Shown here: piece by piece, positions 10,035-23,578 of the stretch | Layout: each line of letters begins with the position of its first letter | How positions within the stretch are numbered: the first letter of the stretch is position 1 | DNA from: Montifringilla adamsi | Taxonomy: Eukaryota; Chordata; Aves; Passeriformes; Passeridae | DNA length: 64,000 nt | Assembly (NCBI GenBank): GCA_017590115.1 | Contig: JAGGNK010007004.1 | Coordinates: 11,369,296-11,433,295, forward strand | Direction of reading: 5' to 3' | Program-made: the position numbers and the translations under genes | Notes under the pieces: generated by a model | What the model saw: the letters and a program-made list of their open reading frames with translations, nothing else | Databases searched by the model: none | Told to the model about the DNA's origin: nothing

Positions 10035-11509
10035 GATATCCCAAAAGAGTAATAGTAAAAAAAAAATAAAAAATCCTCCCTCCCCCTAAAACCAGGAAAA
10101 AACCAACCAAACAAAAAGCAGAATTCCCAACTCACACAAGTAAAACCTTCATAAAAGGAACGTGAAGCAACTGGGAGCTAAAACTGCAGCACAATCTTCC
10201 AGGAAGCTGCTTCCACTCTAGAGGCAAAGCAGAGTTTGAAGGAGTGTCACAATGATTTGCACATGAGCTTGTCTGGGAATCTGTGTAGAAAGTATTATCT
10301 TTTGATCACATATGCAAACAGAGCTGCTGCCTTGATTCAGCACGGCACCATTCTTAGCAGAACTTTTCGGATTCAGTATTCACAAAAGTGTTGACCTGGC
10401 AGCTGCTTAAACAAACAAACAAAAAAAACCAAAAAAACCCCAAAAAAAACCAACTAACCCAAACACAGAGAAACACTGCAGGGGAAGGGTTTCAAAACAG
10501 TTATTGTGAATCCAGACCCCAGGCTGCAACCAGATTATGTCCCTGAACCAGAGCCTAACTTGCTTAGCAAGGGCTTTGGTTCTTTGTCAGGTCCAAAACT
10601 AGGAGGAGTCTTGTTTGTGGTCACATTTCAGCTGCACTGGGCCTACAGAGAGCAGTTATTCACTTTTGGCTGCCATCTACACCTGACTTGGGCATCAAGG
10701 CGTTTCTTGGTCCATCTCTAACCACCAGGGGTTACTACACCAAGCCCAGGGTGCCTACTGCTGGCTTAAAAAAAAAGTAACTTCCCATTTTGCTATGTTC
10801 AGTTCTTAGGTAAATCTTACTCCTTAGCTAAGGTGGAGAGCTCTCCCACCCCTTCTCAAGAGCACTTTTATGCTGGGGGCCTTCTCAGATAGCTACCACT
10901 TGAAGTAGAGATGTCTGCAGATTACCAGTCTGTGTCACATGGGAGGAATGAAATATTTGTCTTTGTTATGTCAGTAGTATAGGGTGAAATCGCCACACCT
11001 TTAAAAATATATATTTATATAATTAGAGAGGTGACTTATAACATTTCTATGTATTAGTTCATTTCATTGACTCATACATGTCTAAGAATGAAATATTTTC
11101 TTGGGAATTTAGGAAGTTTGCCAACCAACTTTTAAAGAAAGAAAAAAAATCCAAAAAAGCCTTACAACCACTGCTTCTTTCAGTACAGAAACATGAACTA
11201 ATATACTTTAATATACAAACCCCATCTTCATATTCACTTGGGAAGTGAGTGTGGGGGAAAATTAGACAACCTTGCAGCAGCATTCAGCTTTGCCAAGTGT
11301 TCCATAGCATCTTAAATATTATGTACAGTCTTTTTGAAAGGATACAAACTGGCTTCAGAGTTTGTGGAATCATAGCAGTAAAACCCAAAACAGTTCTAGG
11401 GAATAGTCTTTTGGCAGCATAGCAGGTGTCCAAAGTGAACAGTCACTTTGCTAGTATTTTTCCAGAGAATAAGAGGATCTGTATAACCTTCTGCAGCTAT
11501 CCAAGGAAG

Positions 11510-11672
11510 TCACCACTCCTCTTGGGTGGAGATTGCTGGAGATTGGGGTCCTTCTTGTTCTGGCTTTTCAGTGGCAGATTTTTTATTGCTACAACAAGGT
11601 TTGAAGAGATGAGTGTCTATGAGGACTTCTCCAAAACGCCCTTTGTAAATAATTCCACAGCAGACCTTTTGC
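11510..11672 (-). CDS. SINHCAF: SINHCAF last coding exon
   Basis: The acceptor (minus strand tttcttccag) lies at 11673-11675 on the + strand. The exon encodes QKVCCGIIYKGRFGEVLID through STQEEW and the stop TGA at 11510-11512. One leading nucleotide completes an Arg codon with the previous exon. Confidence 0.96.
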
Positions 11673-14600
11673 CTGGAAGAAATGGCAGGGAGACAGATAC
11701 TTTGTTTAGAATATACAGAATTCACAAACATGCAAAAAGCAAGTCTGACCCCAGACACTACTTTATTGAGCCTCCAGCCCAGAGAACAGGGGCAAAAAGA
11801 CTGCTTACAAACAGAAAACAAGTCTGTGTCTAAATCCACAACAGGTCTTTGGGGAAAAAAAAAAAAGAAAAAAAACCCCCAGCATGTCTATACAAAAACC
11901 AAGTCTCCAACTTTGCTTCCCAGAGAAGTTTCAGACACAACCATCTGGTCTGAACTAACCTTGGCTACAATGTACTTGCAAATATTATTTGAGAGGAGGC
12001 AGCATAGTCACAACAATTTCAATTGAGCAATTAGCTAAACAAGGGATTACTATGTCACAACATGCAATAAAGATAACAAGCTCATCAGCTCCCAGAAAAG
12101 CTTGTGGTTTTCCTCCCACTCCAGAATTTTGTTGGTTTTTTTTTTTTTTTTTTTCCCAAATTAAATTTTTTTTTCCTACCATCACAAGTCAACCAAATCA
12201 AATGCTATATTTTGCTGGCAAGCTGGGAGCAGTCTTGTATGTAGCAACACATCATATCTACAGGGCATAGCTTTAAGAAGAGATAATGACAGACAGGAAT
12301 ATAATCTGCTATTCCCAAAACCAACAAAAATATTTCCCAGCAACTGTTTTAATGTTTAGGGAACTGAAGGGGGATAGGGGAAAATGTCTTAAACACAAGC
12401 AATTTCTTTCCAAGCATGAACAGGCAGGTGTTATATAATGCCCTGTGACTTAAATTATATCCCTATACCAGATCAGGATGAAGAGGCAGAATGAAGCAGC
12501 ATGTATGCAAAGTGAGCTTGCTGCCTGCACAGAAGTCACATTCTGCTGCTTTTTACCTTTTCCAGTAGGTGAGATCTAGGAAGGAGAACACTGGCGTTCT
12601 GCTGGCCCCAGCGCTCAGCTCCGTGTCAGAGCCATCGTCCGACTGGTTACTGTAACAGGGCGACTGAGCTGGGGAGGCACTTGAAGTTGTGCTGTGGGCA
12701 TCAGAATCTGCAGGGCAAAGAAGAAATGCAAGGATCAGGACATGCACCCAATGACTTACCCTCCCTCCTGACTTGTGGATTGGGAGCAGGGGCACAAATA
12801 TGCTAAATTAACAAGAAAAACCTAACAACAACAACCCATTTATTTCACTTGCTCCTGCCTGTTTCAGTAGAGAGTGTCAGGATTTGTGAAAGAGCCTTCA
12901 GAAGTGGAAGGAGTCCTTGTACATGAGGGATTGGAAAGAGGTTCAGGATCAGGCTTCAGTTTCTGGCTCTCAAACCCAGCCCACACAGGCCACGCTCTGA
13001 AATCACTGGGACATCCCTCAATACAGTGAAGATCTGTGCTCCAGACTTTCTCACTGTACATTTTCTTTCTCACCCTTTCAGGTAACGTGCTGCAAAGCTT
13101 TTCCAAATAGTGCATTTTATATATATATTCTCGTTATGTGCTAGGTAGTGTTGAGCTTTTGCTGGATCAAGACCAGGAGCTACAGACCCAGGGCAGACAC
13201 ACCTCAACAGTGTCTGCTCTCCCACATTTCAGCTGCCATCTCTGGCAGCTAAAGTGACAAAATCAGATTAACTGCAGTGCCTTGAACGAGGAGATAAAAG
13301 CTCATTGGGTCAGGGCCTTTACTGATTCTTTGGAGACTTCTCCTTCTGACTGGGCAGGATAATTGAAAGAGAGAGAGAGAGAGACCAAGTCAGCAACAGT
13401 TAAGAAGCTGGAAGGTTTGCTTTAGAAGGAAAGCCTTAAGTACTGACACACATTTAGAGCATAACTGGCAGGTGGTTTTGTTGGAAAGCTGTGAATCCAA
13501 ATCTGTTTGGAGAGTCCTTGTGCTACTGGAAAGAAATCACTGAGACTGGCAGAGGAAGGTATAAGGAAACATGGTAGGAATTTAAGGGTGGGGTAAATCT
13601 ATGTTTAAAAATACATGGGGAAGAAAAAGACTGCAATGTTTTTTTGGGAAAAGAGAGCTGAAAATGGCCATAGCGCATGACTGAAAGCAGGGAGAAGCCT
13701 ATTCCAGCTTCAGTTTCAATATTTTTGCCCAGAATGTTCTTTCCAGGGATATGTCATTTAAGGGTGGGACATAAGCTAGAACTGCCTGCACTTTCAATCC
13801 AGACTCCTCATGCCCCCTTGCCACTTCCCCACCTCTGTCTTGAAGCCCACCCTGCACACAAGCTCTTCCTTCTCATTCCACATCCTCCCAAAACTCTCAG
13901 AGGATAAGAGGCTGTGAAAACAGGGAGAGCCCAAACATGGGAGTGCACAACCAAATCTAGACAGTGACTCAGCTTGGCCAGTTAACAGTGAGCTGTGTTA
14001 GGGAAGGCTGAAGTTTATTGCCAGAATTTCTTTGGATCCACTTACTGTGCCGCTTGAATTCCTTTTGCAGTTTGCTGATTTGATTGCTCTTTATTCTGCT
14101 TCCAGAGAGAGTTTTCATTTTCTTTGGTTTCAATGTTGTTTTAAGGCTGGGTCCAGCCCTGGCATCTACCACCTAGGACAGAGAAAATGCATGTCTGAAT
14201 ACTTATGCATCATGCCCAGGTATTGCTCCAGTCAAGACACAGGTACTGACTTAGCAGAAGGTGTTCCAAACCCCCTTGGTTAATCCAAGGCATTTCTGTG
14301 CACTGACACTCTCATGTTTCATTTAAGTCTGGCTAAATCTCAGCCTCTGCAAGAGGCTGAGTCTGCAGGAAAACACAGCAAACTAGCTTAAAAAGCACAT
14401 TTGGTTCAACTTTTACCAACTTCCCGTTTTCAACACATTCAGTTTAGAACCAAATAATTGTTTAAGCTAATACTGGTTCAGTTAAGAGTGTCTGCCAAGC
14501 ATTTCCTCTGTGGTTTTGGTTTTTTTTTGGCGGGGGGGGGGGGGGGGGGGGGGTTTTTTCTTCCCTGGAGTGGTTTAGTCATAAATTTAACTTTTGAGTA

Positions 14601-17031
14601 AAGCTAGTGGTAGTTACAGCTCCCAATTCTATCAAGGCATGCTGGATAAAGATTATTATACACAAGGAATCCTGATCATCCTCCCAGCCTTAGGCCTGAA
14701 TTGAATTAGACATATCAAAACAGAGTATATGAGTGAAAATAGCTGCAAGATTATTAGTCATTGTAATTATCTGATTAAATGAGATTGATTAATGTGTTGC
14801 TTGAGCAAATCACTTTGGGGGAAAAAAAAACCCCAACCAATTTTGGATAAAGGCAAAACTTGAATTTTATTTTTTTAATGTCATAAGAGACTTTTGGACA
14901 AAGTTATGAGCTTTGGAAAACAAAGAATTACAAGGCAAGTTGGTCTGTGACTACATCTCAGGCTTGCATAATCACCATTTGCACATAAGCAGGTAGGAGC
15001 CACACAGTAGTAAATACTCCAGGAAGGATTTAGAGATGCTGATGGTGAGAAAGGAGAGTGTGGGTGAAAGAGCAAACCCCAAACCCCTGCCAGCACCTCT
15101 CCTCTCTAGAAAGAGTTAGTTTTGGGGCAGAAGAGAAATAAATTACTAACGTGATTCCAGTTTTTTTTGGATCCTGCTGGTAATTTTTTCCATCTTTTCA
15201 CCAAAAGAACACACGCATTGCAAATATCTCCTGAGCGAGCCTCATGGAGCCTGGCAAAAACAAAAGCAAAGATCACTTAACAACAGTTAATAAAAGCACA
15301 CCTCCACTTGGTAACAGCAAGAAGTATAAAAATTGATGAATAAGAAGGGTTCTGAAATTCTGTTTTTCTGACATTGCACTTCACCTGGGATGCTCCAACT
15401 GTGCCATTTAAAGACCAGGTCTCACTTTCAGAAAGCACTCTTCCACACAGAAATAAAAAGGTGTCACAATCTGCCTCCAGATGGGCACTGAAAACAACAG
15501 ACCCATCACCTGCAGGTTTTGGAATCTCTTCCCCCAAAACCAAGACACAATTGAAGTGGATTGGTTAGTTTGGAGCAGGAGGAATAATCATGTTATTCAA
15601 ACGTACACTTGGGAACAAACATCAAAAGCTTACTCAGGTCTTAACTTTCCCACAGAGCTTCAAGGATGAGTAACAAACACCACCTAACACACTCCCACAC
15701 GAGCACAGGATAAGATTTCAGAAACAGCAGTCACTGGAATGACAGCAATATTGCTCCCTCTAACAAGCTTTCCTCAGGAATCATCTCTACTGCTAAAAGA
15801 AATGCAACAGGGAAACACTGCAGAATTTTTCAGCTAATTAAATAGGAAGACTTTGGATCATTATAGATTAATGAGGCAGGCTCAGAAAACCATTATCTGC
15901 CCAGTGGTCAGGCTGCATTTTTACCCTGGCAAACATATTTCAGATAGCACAACAACAATGGTCCTGGTAAATTGCAAACTGCTTCACTGCAGTTAAAAGC
16001 AACAACCACCAAAAAAAAAGCAATGGATCTGCACACAGCCTTTGACTGCCAAGGACAGTAGTGAAGAAACATGATAAGGAAAACTGCCATCACCAGACTT
16101 GTGTACAAAAATCCAAGGTAAATACAAAGCACTCTAAAGTTCACTACATGAAAAGAGCGTTTCTAGAAAAAGTGGGGAAAATTTGTGAATTTTATATAGA
16201 ATTTCAAAGCTCTTCAAAAGTATTAAAAAAAAAATTGAAAGATCACAATAACTGTGATATTTCAATCAAGAAATCTCTAGTATTTAGTTTTATTTACCAA
16301 TGCTTTCAAGTAACATTGCCTACCTGGAAAGCTAATCACTTTCCAAAAGAATGGTTTTCCAATGAGAAATTTTAATAACACATTGCTATGTCCTATTTGA
16401 ACAAAGACACCAATATTTCTAACAGGATACTCTGCATAAACCTGGCTGAAACTGCTAAATATTTACTCATCAAGTTTTATCTAACAATCTTGAATTTTCA
16501 GAGCCACAGAAAGCCCCCATGGATGTGTGGAATTCATTATTTTATGTAGGTGTTTACACCTCTATGGAACCAGCAAAAAATGCACAGTCTGAGAGATGCC
16601 TAAAATCCCTGCACGTGCTGTGAGGTGGGAGAGACACAAGCCTGATCCGTTGGTGTTATGAATTACCAGCTCTCCCTTGGCAGTGACAACAGACTGAAAA
16701 TTAAATGGTACCATACACAGCAGCAGAGGATCCAGCCCCTCCTGGTCTGCCCAGGAACGCTGTGAGGAAGCTGAAGGCAGCCTTCTCCCACCACTCCCCT
16801 CTGCTAACCTAACCTCTCAGGCTTTCAGAGCAAGAAGGACAGTACATCAGGTTTGCAGCTTAGAGATCAATGCCAAAACTGCTGACCAAGGTGGGAATCT
16901 TACCCAAAACAATTCTGGAAATCCTTTTCATAACGTTTGCTGTCAGTAAAACGAGAACTGGAAGACTTAGCTCTGCAAATACAGCAGCCCTCTATACTCC
17001 GGTACATCTTCGGTTTGTGAAAGCCAAACAT
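11510..17031 (-). CDS. SINHCAF: SINHCAF (FAM60A), SIN3-HDAC complex-associated factor; complete spliced CDS
   Basis: Five coding exons on the minus strand (16904-17031, 15151-15250, 14046-14172, 12557-12707, 11510-11672) join in phase with GT-AG junctions to 669 nt, or 222 residues plus stop, close to the mammalian length of 221. The protein begins MFGFHKPKMYRSIEGCCICR. A C-x2-C pair at residues 16/19 and a second at 53/56 (CNAC) form a GATA-finger-like zinc site. A basic stretch (KTTLKPKK) and a Ser-rich linker (STTSSASPAQSPCYSNQSDD) follow. The end reads YWKRQKVCCGIIYKGRFGE and then STQEEW. The family is a subunit of the SIN3-HDAC co-repressor that acts in the nucleus in transcriptional repression and stem-cell cycle control. 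The start is the only ATG upstream of the conserved N-terminus in exon 2. It looks intact and under constraint. The neighbour DENND5B in the same orientation matches mammalian synteny. Confidence 0.97.
12557..12707 (-). CDS. SINHCAF: SINHCAF coding exon (Ser-rich linker)
   Basis: 151 nt from acceptor tttgccctgcag to donor GTAAAA. It encodes SDAHSTTSSASPAQSP through TPVFSFLDLTYWK. Split codons at both ends fit the flanking exons. Confidence 0.96.
14046..14172 (-). CDS. SINHCAF: SINHCAF coding exon (basic segment)
   Basis: 127 nt from acceptor ctgtcctag to donor GTAAGT. It encodes VVDARAGPSLKTTLKPKK through LQKEFKRH plus one nucleotide of an Asn codon. Confidence 0.96.
14532..14553 (+). repeat. 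Poly(G)22 run
   Basis: Twenty-two consecutive G follow a T-run and a single C, in SINHCAF intron 3. The length may be inaccurate because long G homopolymers are prone to sequencing error. Confidence 0.85.
15151..15250 (-). CDS. SINHCAF: SINHCAF coding exon (second zinc-ligand pair)
   Basis: 100 nt from acceptor tttttgccag to a GTTAGT donor. It encodes LHEARSGDICNACVLLVKRW through KKNWNH, which contains the second C-x2-C pair. Confidence 0.96.
16904..17031 (-). CDS. SINHCAF: SINHCAF first coding exon (start codon)
   Basis: The exon begins at acceptor gttttcacag (exon start 17051), with 20 nt of 5' UTR before the ATG at 17029-17031. It encodes MFGFHKPKMYRSIEGCCICR through YEKDFQNCF and ends at donor GTAAGA. 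It carries the first zinc-ligand pair. Confidence 0.96.
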
Positions 17032-20000
17032 CTTTTCCTCCCAGCTGTACCCTGTGAAAACAAACAGAAACTGGTGTTAATTATCACTGTTAGATAATGG
17101 AAGAAAAACTGCTAGATTAGGGCATAGTTTTTTATCCCACGTCGCCTCAGAAGAACAAATGCACCTAGAATGCAGTTGTTAAAAATATTATATAATGAAC
17201 AGCTGGAATATTAAGCAATACCCAGCAGGACCCACAACAAGGTCATTTACTGCAGAAATCTACTCCAAGGGCACATCTACAGGCAGCACAACCCAGATGT
17301 GTGAATGCAGCCAACCTGGCCAATGAAATTCCTGTGCATGTGGCAAAGCTGGCTGCAGGACAGGCCATGTGTCCAAGCCCATGGATAGGGAGCTGGCAGC
17401 TGAACTCTGGGTCACTGAACTACTTCATCACCACCACCCGTGCTGGTTGGAAACACCCCTGGCAAACTCTGCTGAGAGTGAGTAGGAGTCATTTTAAATG
17501 AGCTGCAGTCATACCCCCGGGCTGTAGGGCAGACATACCTGAAAAGCTGCTCTAAAAACAGCAGGGTGGAGTCTCACCCAGCCCTCAATGGCCCTGTCTG
17601 CACTGCAGGACCCTGCACTTCTCTCTTCTCAGGGCCTGGGTGAGCATCCCAGCTCCATGTCAGCACATGCTCTGTTCTCAGCCTCCTGCCTTCCCCACCC
17701 TGCTTTCCATGGGAAGGAAACCTAACTAGGAAAGAAAGGGCCAAGGAGCAGGACCCTGGGGCACATCTCAGCATGTGCCTACCACACACGCCCTGCCAAA
17801 AGGATGGAACTCCAGTTACAGGGAAGTTGTTGCTTTGTAACCACCAGCTCTGCAAACTCGGCACCAGCCCAGAAAGCCAAGAATGCCCTCCTGCTCCTGA
17901 TCCTATTATTTTCAGTACACCAAGGCTGGGATTTGCTATCAGAACTGGTATCATATAGTGGAGCCATTTTCCAGGCAGAAACTTCTCAAGTTAGTCACTG
18001 CAGTCACCATGACCCCCCACCAACCAGTTCTCCCCTAATCTGGTCATTCCCCAGTGCAGACCCCTGTCAGGCACGGTCTGGCACAGCACGAGGCACTGTC
18101 AGAGCAAACAGGGTTCCCACAGTGCTTCAGAAACCCAAACCAACAACCGAGCAAAGCTGCTGCTCTCCTGGCACTGGGCCTGGACACACAGCAAGTCCTC
18201 ACAGGCCACACAGCATCAGTCTCATAAGGCAGGCAGGGACTGTTCCAAGATGTTCTCTTTTGAACAGACCCTGGTGCAAGGTTTGCCTCCAGCACCTGCT
18301 GCAAGGAGCGAGCAGCCACCTCTGCTGCTCACCACACACCAAGGGCTCAGAGAAGGGACAGGCTGCAGGAAGCTCCAGGAGAATAGGTTCCCACTGCTTT
18401 AAAAAAAAAAATTAAAATTGGATGGAGCCATGCAAAAAACACAACATTTCCCTCTCTTTCCTTAGCAAAGGCCAAACTGCTGAATTCATTAAGAAGATAA
18501 CAAAAAAACCTACTGAATGACCCTGCAGCTCAGGAAGGACTTTCAAGAGAGGAGCAACTGTGGTGAGGGGGAACTCTCAGTCACTTCTCAGTCCCAGGTA
18601 CTACCAAGTCCCATTAACCCAACTCAGGTTACTGGTTAATGTCTGTGGCATAGGCATCTGTCCCCAAATCCTCCACCTTCAGAAAGGTAAGTGCTGTAAT
18701 CCTTTTACCTTCCAGTGGTACAGAGAAAAATCATCTGAAATCTTGTGTCTACACTGCCAGGACTTGCCACATCATTATGGTAATAAAATATTTTGAAAGA
18801 CAGGTTCAGGTGAGGCCAGAAACATGCTTCCACAAAATGATCGTACCCAGCATTACACTCACCTGACTGACAGGGGGATGGGGTGCAACAGGAAAAGATC
18901 CCACACACTTCTGCAGGACCACAGCAAAAGCTAGGGAACCAGCCAAGCCCAGGCACAGTCCTATGTAGAGGTGAAAATGCATCTCCCCACCCTGGGAAGA
19001 TCAAGAGTACAGGAGCACAGCAAGATAAACATGCAGTTTCCCAGACTCCCAAGAACAAGAGAAAAGTAAAAATTGTATCCAATACTGTTGGTTAATACTA
19101 TGACACAAAATCCATCAAGGAACCTGTTTCCAGCTGAAAGTGGGCATGTCTGCATTTCAGTCTAGCATGTATGAGACCACTTGGGGCTCCCTGAGGTTGT
19201 GGCTCTTCAGAATTACTACTGCACCAACATTTAGGAAGACTCAACTCTCCATAAAGCTTGTCTTGACTTGTAGAGCCTGTTGATGGCAAGGCACTTGCTC
19301 AAGCTGAATGCCAAGGAGATTCTCCAGGCCTAGGAGAGAGATGGAAAGGATAAGTCCTTCCTTCCCTCCCATCCCAGGTCATGCTGTCTTCCACAGGCTT
19401 GAAGTGCTGAATTCCCTTCTTCACATTGACAGTACAAGGAGCTCACCTAGGGCTACGTTCTCCCAAGGTTGACTTGTGCAAATGTCCAGCAAAGTCACCC
19501 CAAATGGTGTCAGCTTTTTAGGAGATTCACTACTCCCTATATTAGTACAGCATTGGCCAGAAGGCCAGGAGCAGATCTAGTAAGTAAAAGAAGGCATCCA
19601 ATTAGTGACCTGCTGAATGGGCTCATGGAGGGATGGTAGTCTTAGAACTACTCTCAGCCTCTGCTGGATGTGCAGCAAATGAATGCACAGCCAAATTGGG
19701 TAAATATTTCTGGCTTGTCAAGAAAATAAACAACAGAGTATCTAGGCAAACACTGTGAGTATTTAGTTTCTTAGCACCTGATGTGCTTCTTCAGGAGATA
19801 CTCTTGAGGACATTGCTCAACAAGCCTCTGGAGATCCAACAGCATGCTCACCTGGGAATTTTCAACTTCCAAACAGCAATTTTAGATGTTGTTTGACTAC
19901 TCCAATGTTAAATCTGTGGCCTGCTACTTTTCTTTAGAAAGTCAAAGACTAATTGCAGACACAAAGTTCACCCGTGCTGCCAAACTTAAGGCAAGAAAAT

Positions 20001-22272
20001 CTTGACTGCTACGTGGCAAGGAACAACTGTCAACAATGCAGTTTACTTTCTAACCAAGTTTCTTCCAGGAGTCCAGACAGTGATAAGATGATCTCTGTCA
20101 CCAGCTGGTATTTACACCACATTAGAATAAGATGCGTGTTTTACAATCAATGTTCTGGCAAAGCCTGGAAAACACATATATTCTGAAAATATTTTGGTTT
20201 GCATCATTGCTGCCATTCTCACAGGAGCAGCCTTTCAACACCATCCTTCAATAGAAGGGAAACTAGTGCCATCTGTTTCCCACTTGATGAATGGTCAGCA
20301 ATGGTATTACCACACATCATGCCTGAATGGGGAAGAGCTAGTAGCAAAACCACAAGTTAAACAGATTTCTCTGACAACTGCATCCAAGTGCAGTTATAAA
20401 TGGAAGACGTCAGTCCAGTTACACATTTAATCCTAAACAGTTGCCATTTGACCATTATACACTAAATATTCTGTCAGCTGGAGACCTTAATAACTAATAT
20501 GGACTTAGAAGTAAATATGACTGTGCCATTTACAAGGTTTAACTTGAAAGCTTTGCAATTTAGATCTCGAATTAGAACCAGGGAGTTAGGATGCCAGCTG
20601 CCCAAACACCTGAATCTTAGCTGTGGAACTTTAACCATGTGAAATTTGGGACAGATAAAAAAGATGGCAAGAAAAAACTAAGTAACTTGCCTAGGAGTTA
20701 AAAAGCATTACACAACATAATTCTTCCAAATCTAAGCACGTTATTAATGCTATTTAACTTTGTTATTATTTGCCAAATTTAAGCATGTTATTAAAATATA
20801 TCAGCAGTTGCAAAGAAGTGAAAGGGACAGATCTCCAAAAAAGAATCAGAAATCTTAGCAGAGCGTTATCCGTCATTCTGCAGACACGAAGATTTATCTG
20901 CACTAGTGGGAAAGCAGCATTCCCCCAAGTCAGGGGAAAAGTGATCCTCTTCCCTCCCGGTGTCCCTCTCCACACCTTTTCCTTGCAGAAGTTGCTATTT
21001 CCTTAAGTTCTGCTTTTTACAACTGCTTTAGCAACCTGAATGGACTCAGAAAAGTCTCCAGGAAAGAGCTCTCTCCATTCTTCTGCTCTCTTACTTCTGA
21101 AAAAGCAGCATGAAAAATAGAAAGTTGTCTTGCAAAGGAGAACAGTAAAGCAGTGGGAAATAAAAAAAAGAAAAAGAAAAAAAAATCCCCACACCCTGCT
21201 TATTACCTTTGTGAAAGGCTGGTACAAAGAAGCATGTGTGTGAAAATGGTTTCATGTTTTTGTTACCTGTCAGGACTAGAATTTGATGTTTAATTTTCTT
21301 TGCAAAATTTAATTTGATGATCTAAATTAAAAGGAGGCATTGCTTCAGATGCTCATTAAGTTTTCAAGTTCGGGAAGAACTTCTGAACTCTTTCAGATCT
21401 TAAAGTAAGCTGAGCCACTTTAATTTGCTTTTCCAGATTCCTTCTGCATTCTTTCTGATCACTCAAGAAGAATGAAAACCTTTTATAATAGAAAAGACGG
21501 AATTCCTAGAAGACAGGCATGTCTCCCTTTGTAGCACAATTACCAGGCTACGAACATGGGAATGAACATGTTCACCTGCTTCTTGCAAAGCTGAAAGAGA
21601 AACATTCCCTGGAGTTACAAGAGAGCAGAGGCATGCCAGTCCACATACTTAGCATCCTCCTCTCTTCCCATCTCCCCTCTCTGACCTGGGATCGTTCACC
21701 CTTCGGGCAACCCAGAAGTGCCAGTACCTTTGCCAGAGAGAACAACGATTTGATTTCCCTTTCTGTATACACAACAGCCTTGGCACAGCCTCCCTGAAGC
21801 TGGGCTAAAGAAAAATACCATCTACCCTACATATGTTGATGCAGCCGGTTCCTGTCAGTAAAAATCTCACAATTGTCATTCCTACAGCATTTCATTGGAA
21901 CTAAGAAACACAGCCAAAATTACACTCTTTTTTAATTCTCTTTCCTTTTAAAGGGAACTAAACAGATGTCTTAATATAGAAAGAACATAGGTGCTCTGGC
22001 TTTTGCATCTGCAAGAGCATACACCCAGGCACATGTACACACATGAAAAATGCTTCCAGAGCTGTCTACGGCGCCAGAAGCAGAGTCGCGCACCTCACAA
22101 TAAATTTTTGAGCCTGTCCCTCTGCTGAAATAAACTGCAATACCTCTAACTGCAAATGAACTGTAAGACAGAGAACTGTGTATCAACAGAGGAACTGATC
22201 TGTATCAGAAACTCAACATAAACATACCTCCCCTGAGTTCACAGGCTGCTGCAAAAAACCCTTGGAAAAGAT

Positions 22273-22277
<5 letters not shown>

Positions 22278-22318
<41 letters not shown>
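22278..22318 (+). repeat. Poly(A)41 run
   Basis: An uninterrupted run of 41 A in SINHCAF intron 1. No retroposed body could be recognised next to it. Confidence 0.9.
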
Positions 22319-22324
<6 letters not shown>

Positions 22325-23578
22325 CAGGATGGTAAGAGACCAATCTAATGGGAGACATCTGAAAATGCAGCTTCAGTATCTGCAGAAATATTTTTTACTG
22401 TCATCTCTCCCTATAGTTTAAAACAGGTACTAATAACCAAAAACCATAACCTTGAAATTGTGCATATTGTACACTCTTCTGGTCCCCTATAGCCTCAGAT
22501 TTTCCTTGCACTTTCATGCATCTCCACCCAAAAGAACTTTACTTGGAGGAAAGCTGTATTTACCAGGAAGATCTGAATGTCACAGCATGCTTTCACTTGA
22601 CGAGTTCAGCAAAACCAGAAAAGGTCAAAACCACATGTTCAGGAATCTTTCATCTGACAGAATAAGTCGCTCTTTTGCTGGTAGATGTCCACAGCACTAA
22701 GTTGTGTGCTTAGTGCTGAAGCAAAATCTCAGCACAGTCAGTGCACCTAGCAGCAACTACTAAGCATGCATCAAAAATCAAATTGGACACTTCTTTCCCA
22801 TGTTCGAGTCCCCATGGCATCCTAGCTGTTCCTAGTTACATCTGCAGAAGCAGTCAAGTCATAAAGAAGTGTATTCACCTGTTGGATCTTCCCTGGGAAG
22901 GAAGTTCCTAACTCATTTGAGCTTAGCCACGTGGGTGTTCCTCTGAACTGCCATGTAGTTTGTGCTCCAGAAGGGATAGGCCAAAGCATGAAAACAATAA
23001 TCAGCAAGATTTGCATAAGGGGGAAAAAAACCTCCAAACCTGTCCCACCTGCAGACATTCCATCTTGAAAGATGACTTCTCCCTGCCTGAAACTCCTGTT
23101 GCATAACTAACACCACGCTCAGCCTGAGCACGAGCCCAGCAAGGAAAACTGGGATGTTCTGAAACATGTGCTGGAGCTCAGTCTGCGATGCTTATCTGAG
23201 TGCAGTCACCACAGCTGTTATGATGCTGTCTGCGAGCACCTGCTACTGAAAACACCACAGCCACTCTGGATCGTGAGACACTGAACAGTTTTGATTTGTG
23301 TTTTTTGGCTAGGTTCTTTTATGTTGTTTTTAAAGAGGATAACATACCTGGATGGGGACTTAAACAGAAGGAGCAGTAATTATTTGGCAGAACAACTGAA
23401 GTAACTTCATTAAAAAGGATACTTTTTCATGTCCCTAAGCAGTATTACTGGTCATTTCACTTGGACTTTGGACTGAGCACATTCTACAGAAATGCAAAGG
23501 CTTGAGTTGTGAAATGGAGCCCTGCCTGGGCAATTTTCAAGTCCCAGCTCAGTGGCTTTTTTTTTTTTTTTTTTTTTT

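Larger units (their letters stand above)
9132..11509 (-). other. SINHCAF: SINHCAF 3' UTR
   Basis: AT-rich sequence lies downstream of the SINHCAF stop on the minus strand and ends at a minus-strand AATAAA (+ strand tttatt at 9132-9137). That gives a 3' UTR of about 2.4 kb. Two CR1 fragments fall inside it. The end is inferred from the signal and AT-rich composition, not from transcript data. Confidence 0.55.

Noticed and set aside
17804..18415. 203-codon + strand frame in SINHCAF intron 1
   Set aside because: No recognisable domain or splice structure; composition fits chance.
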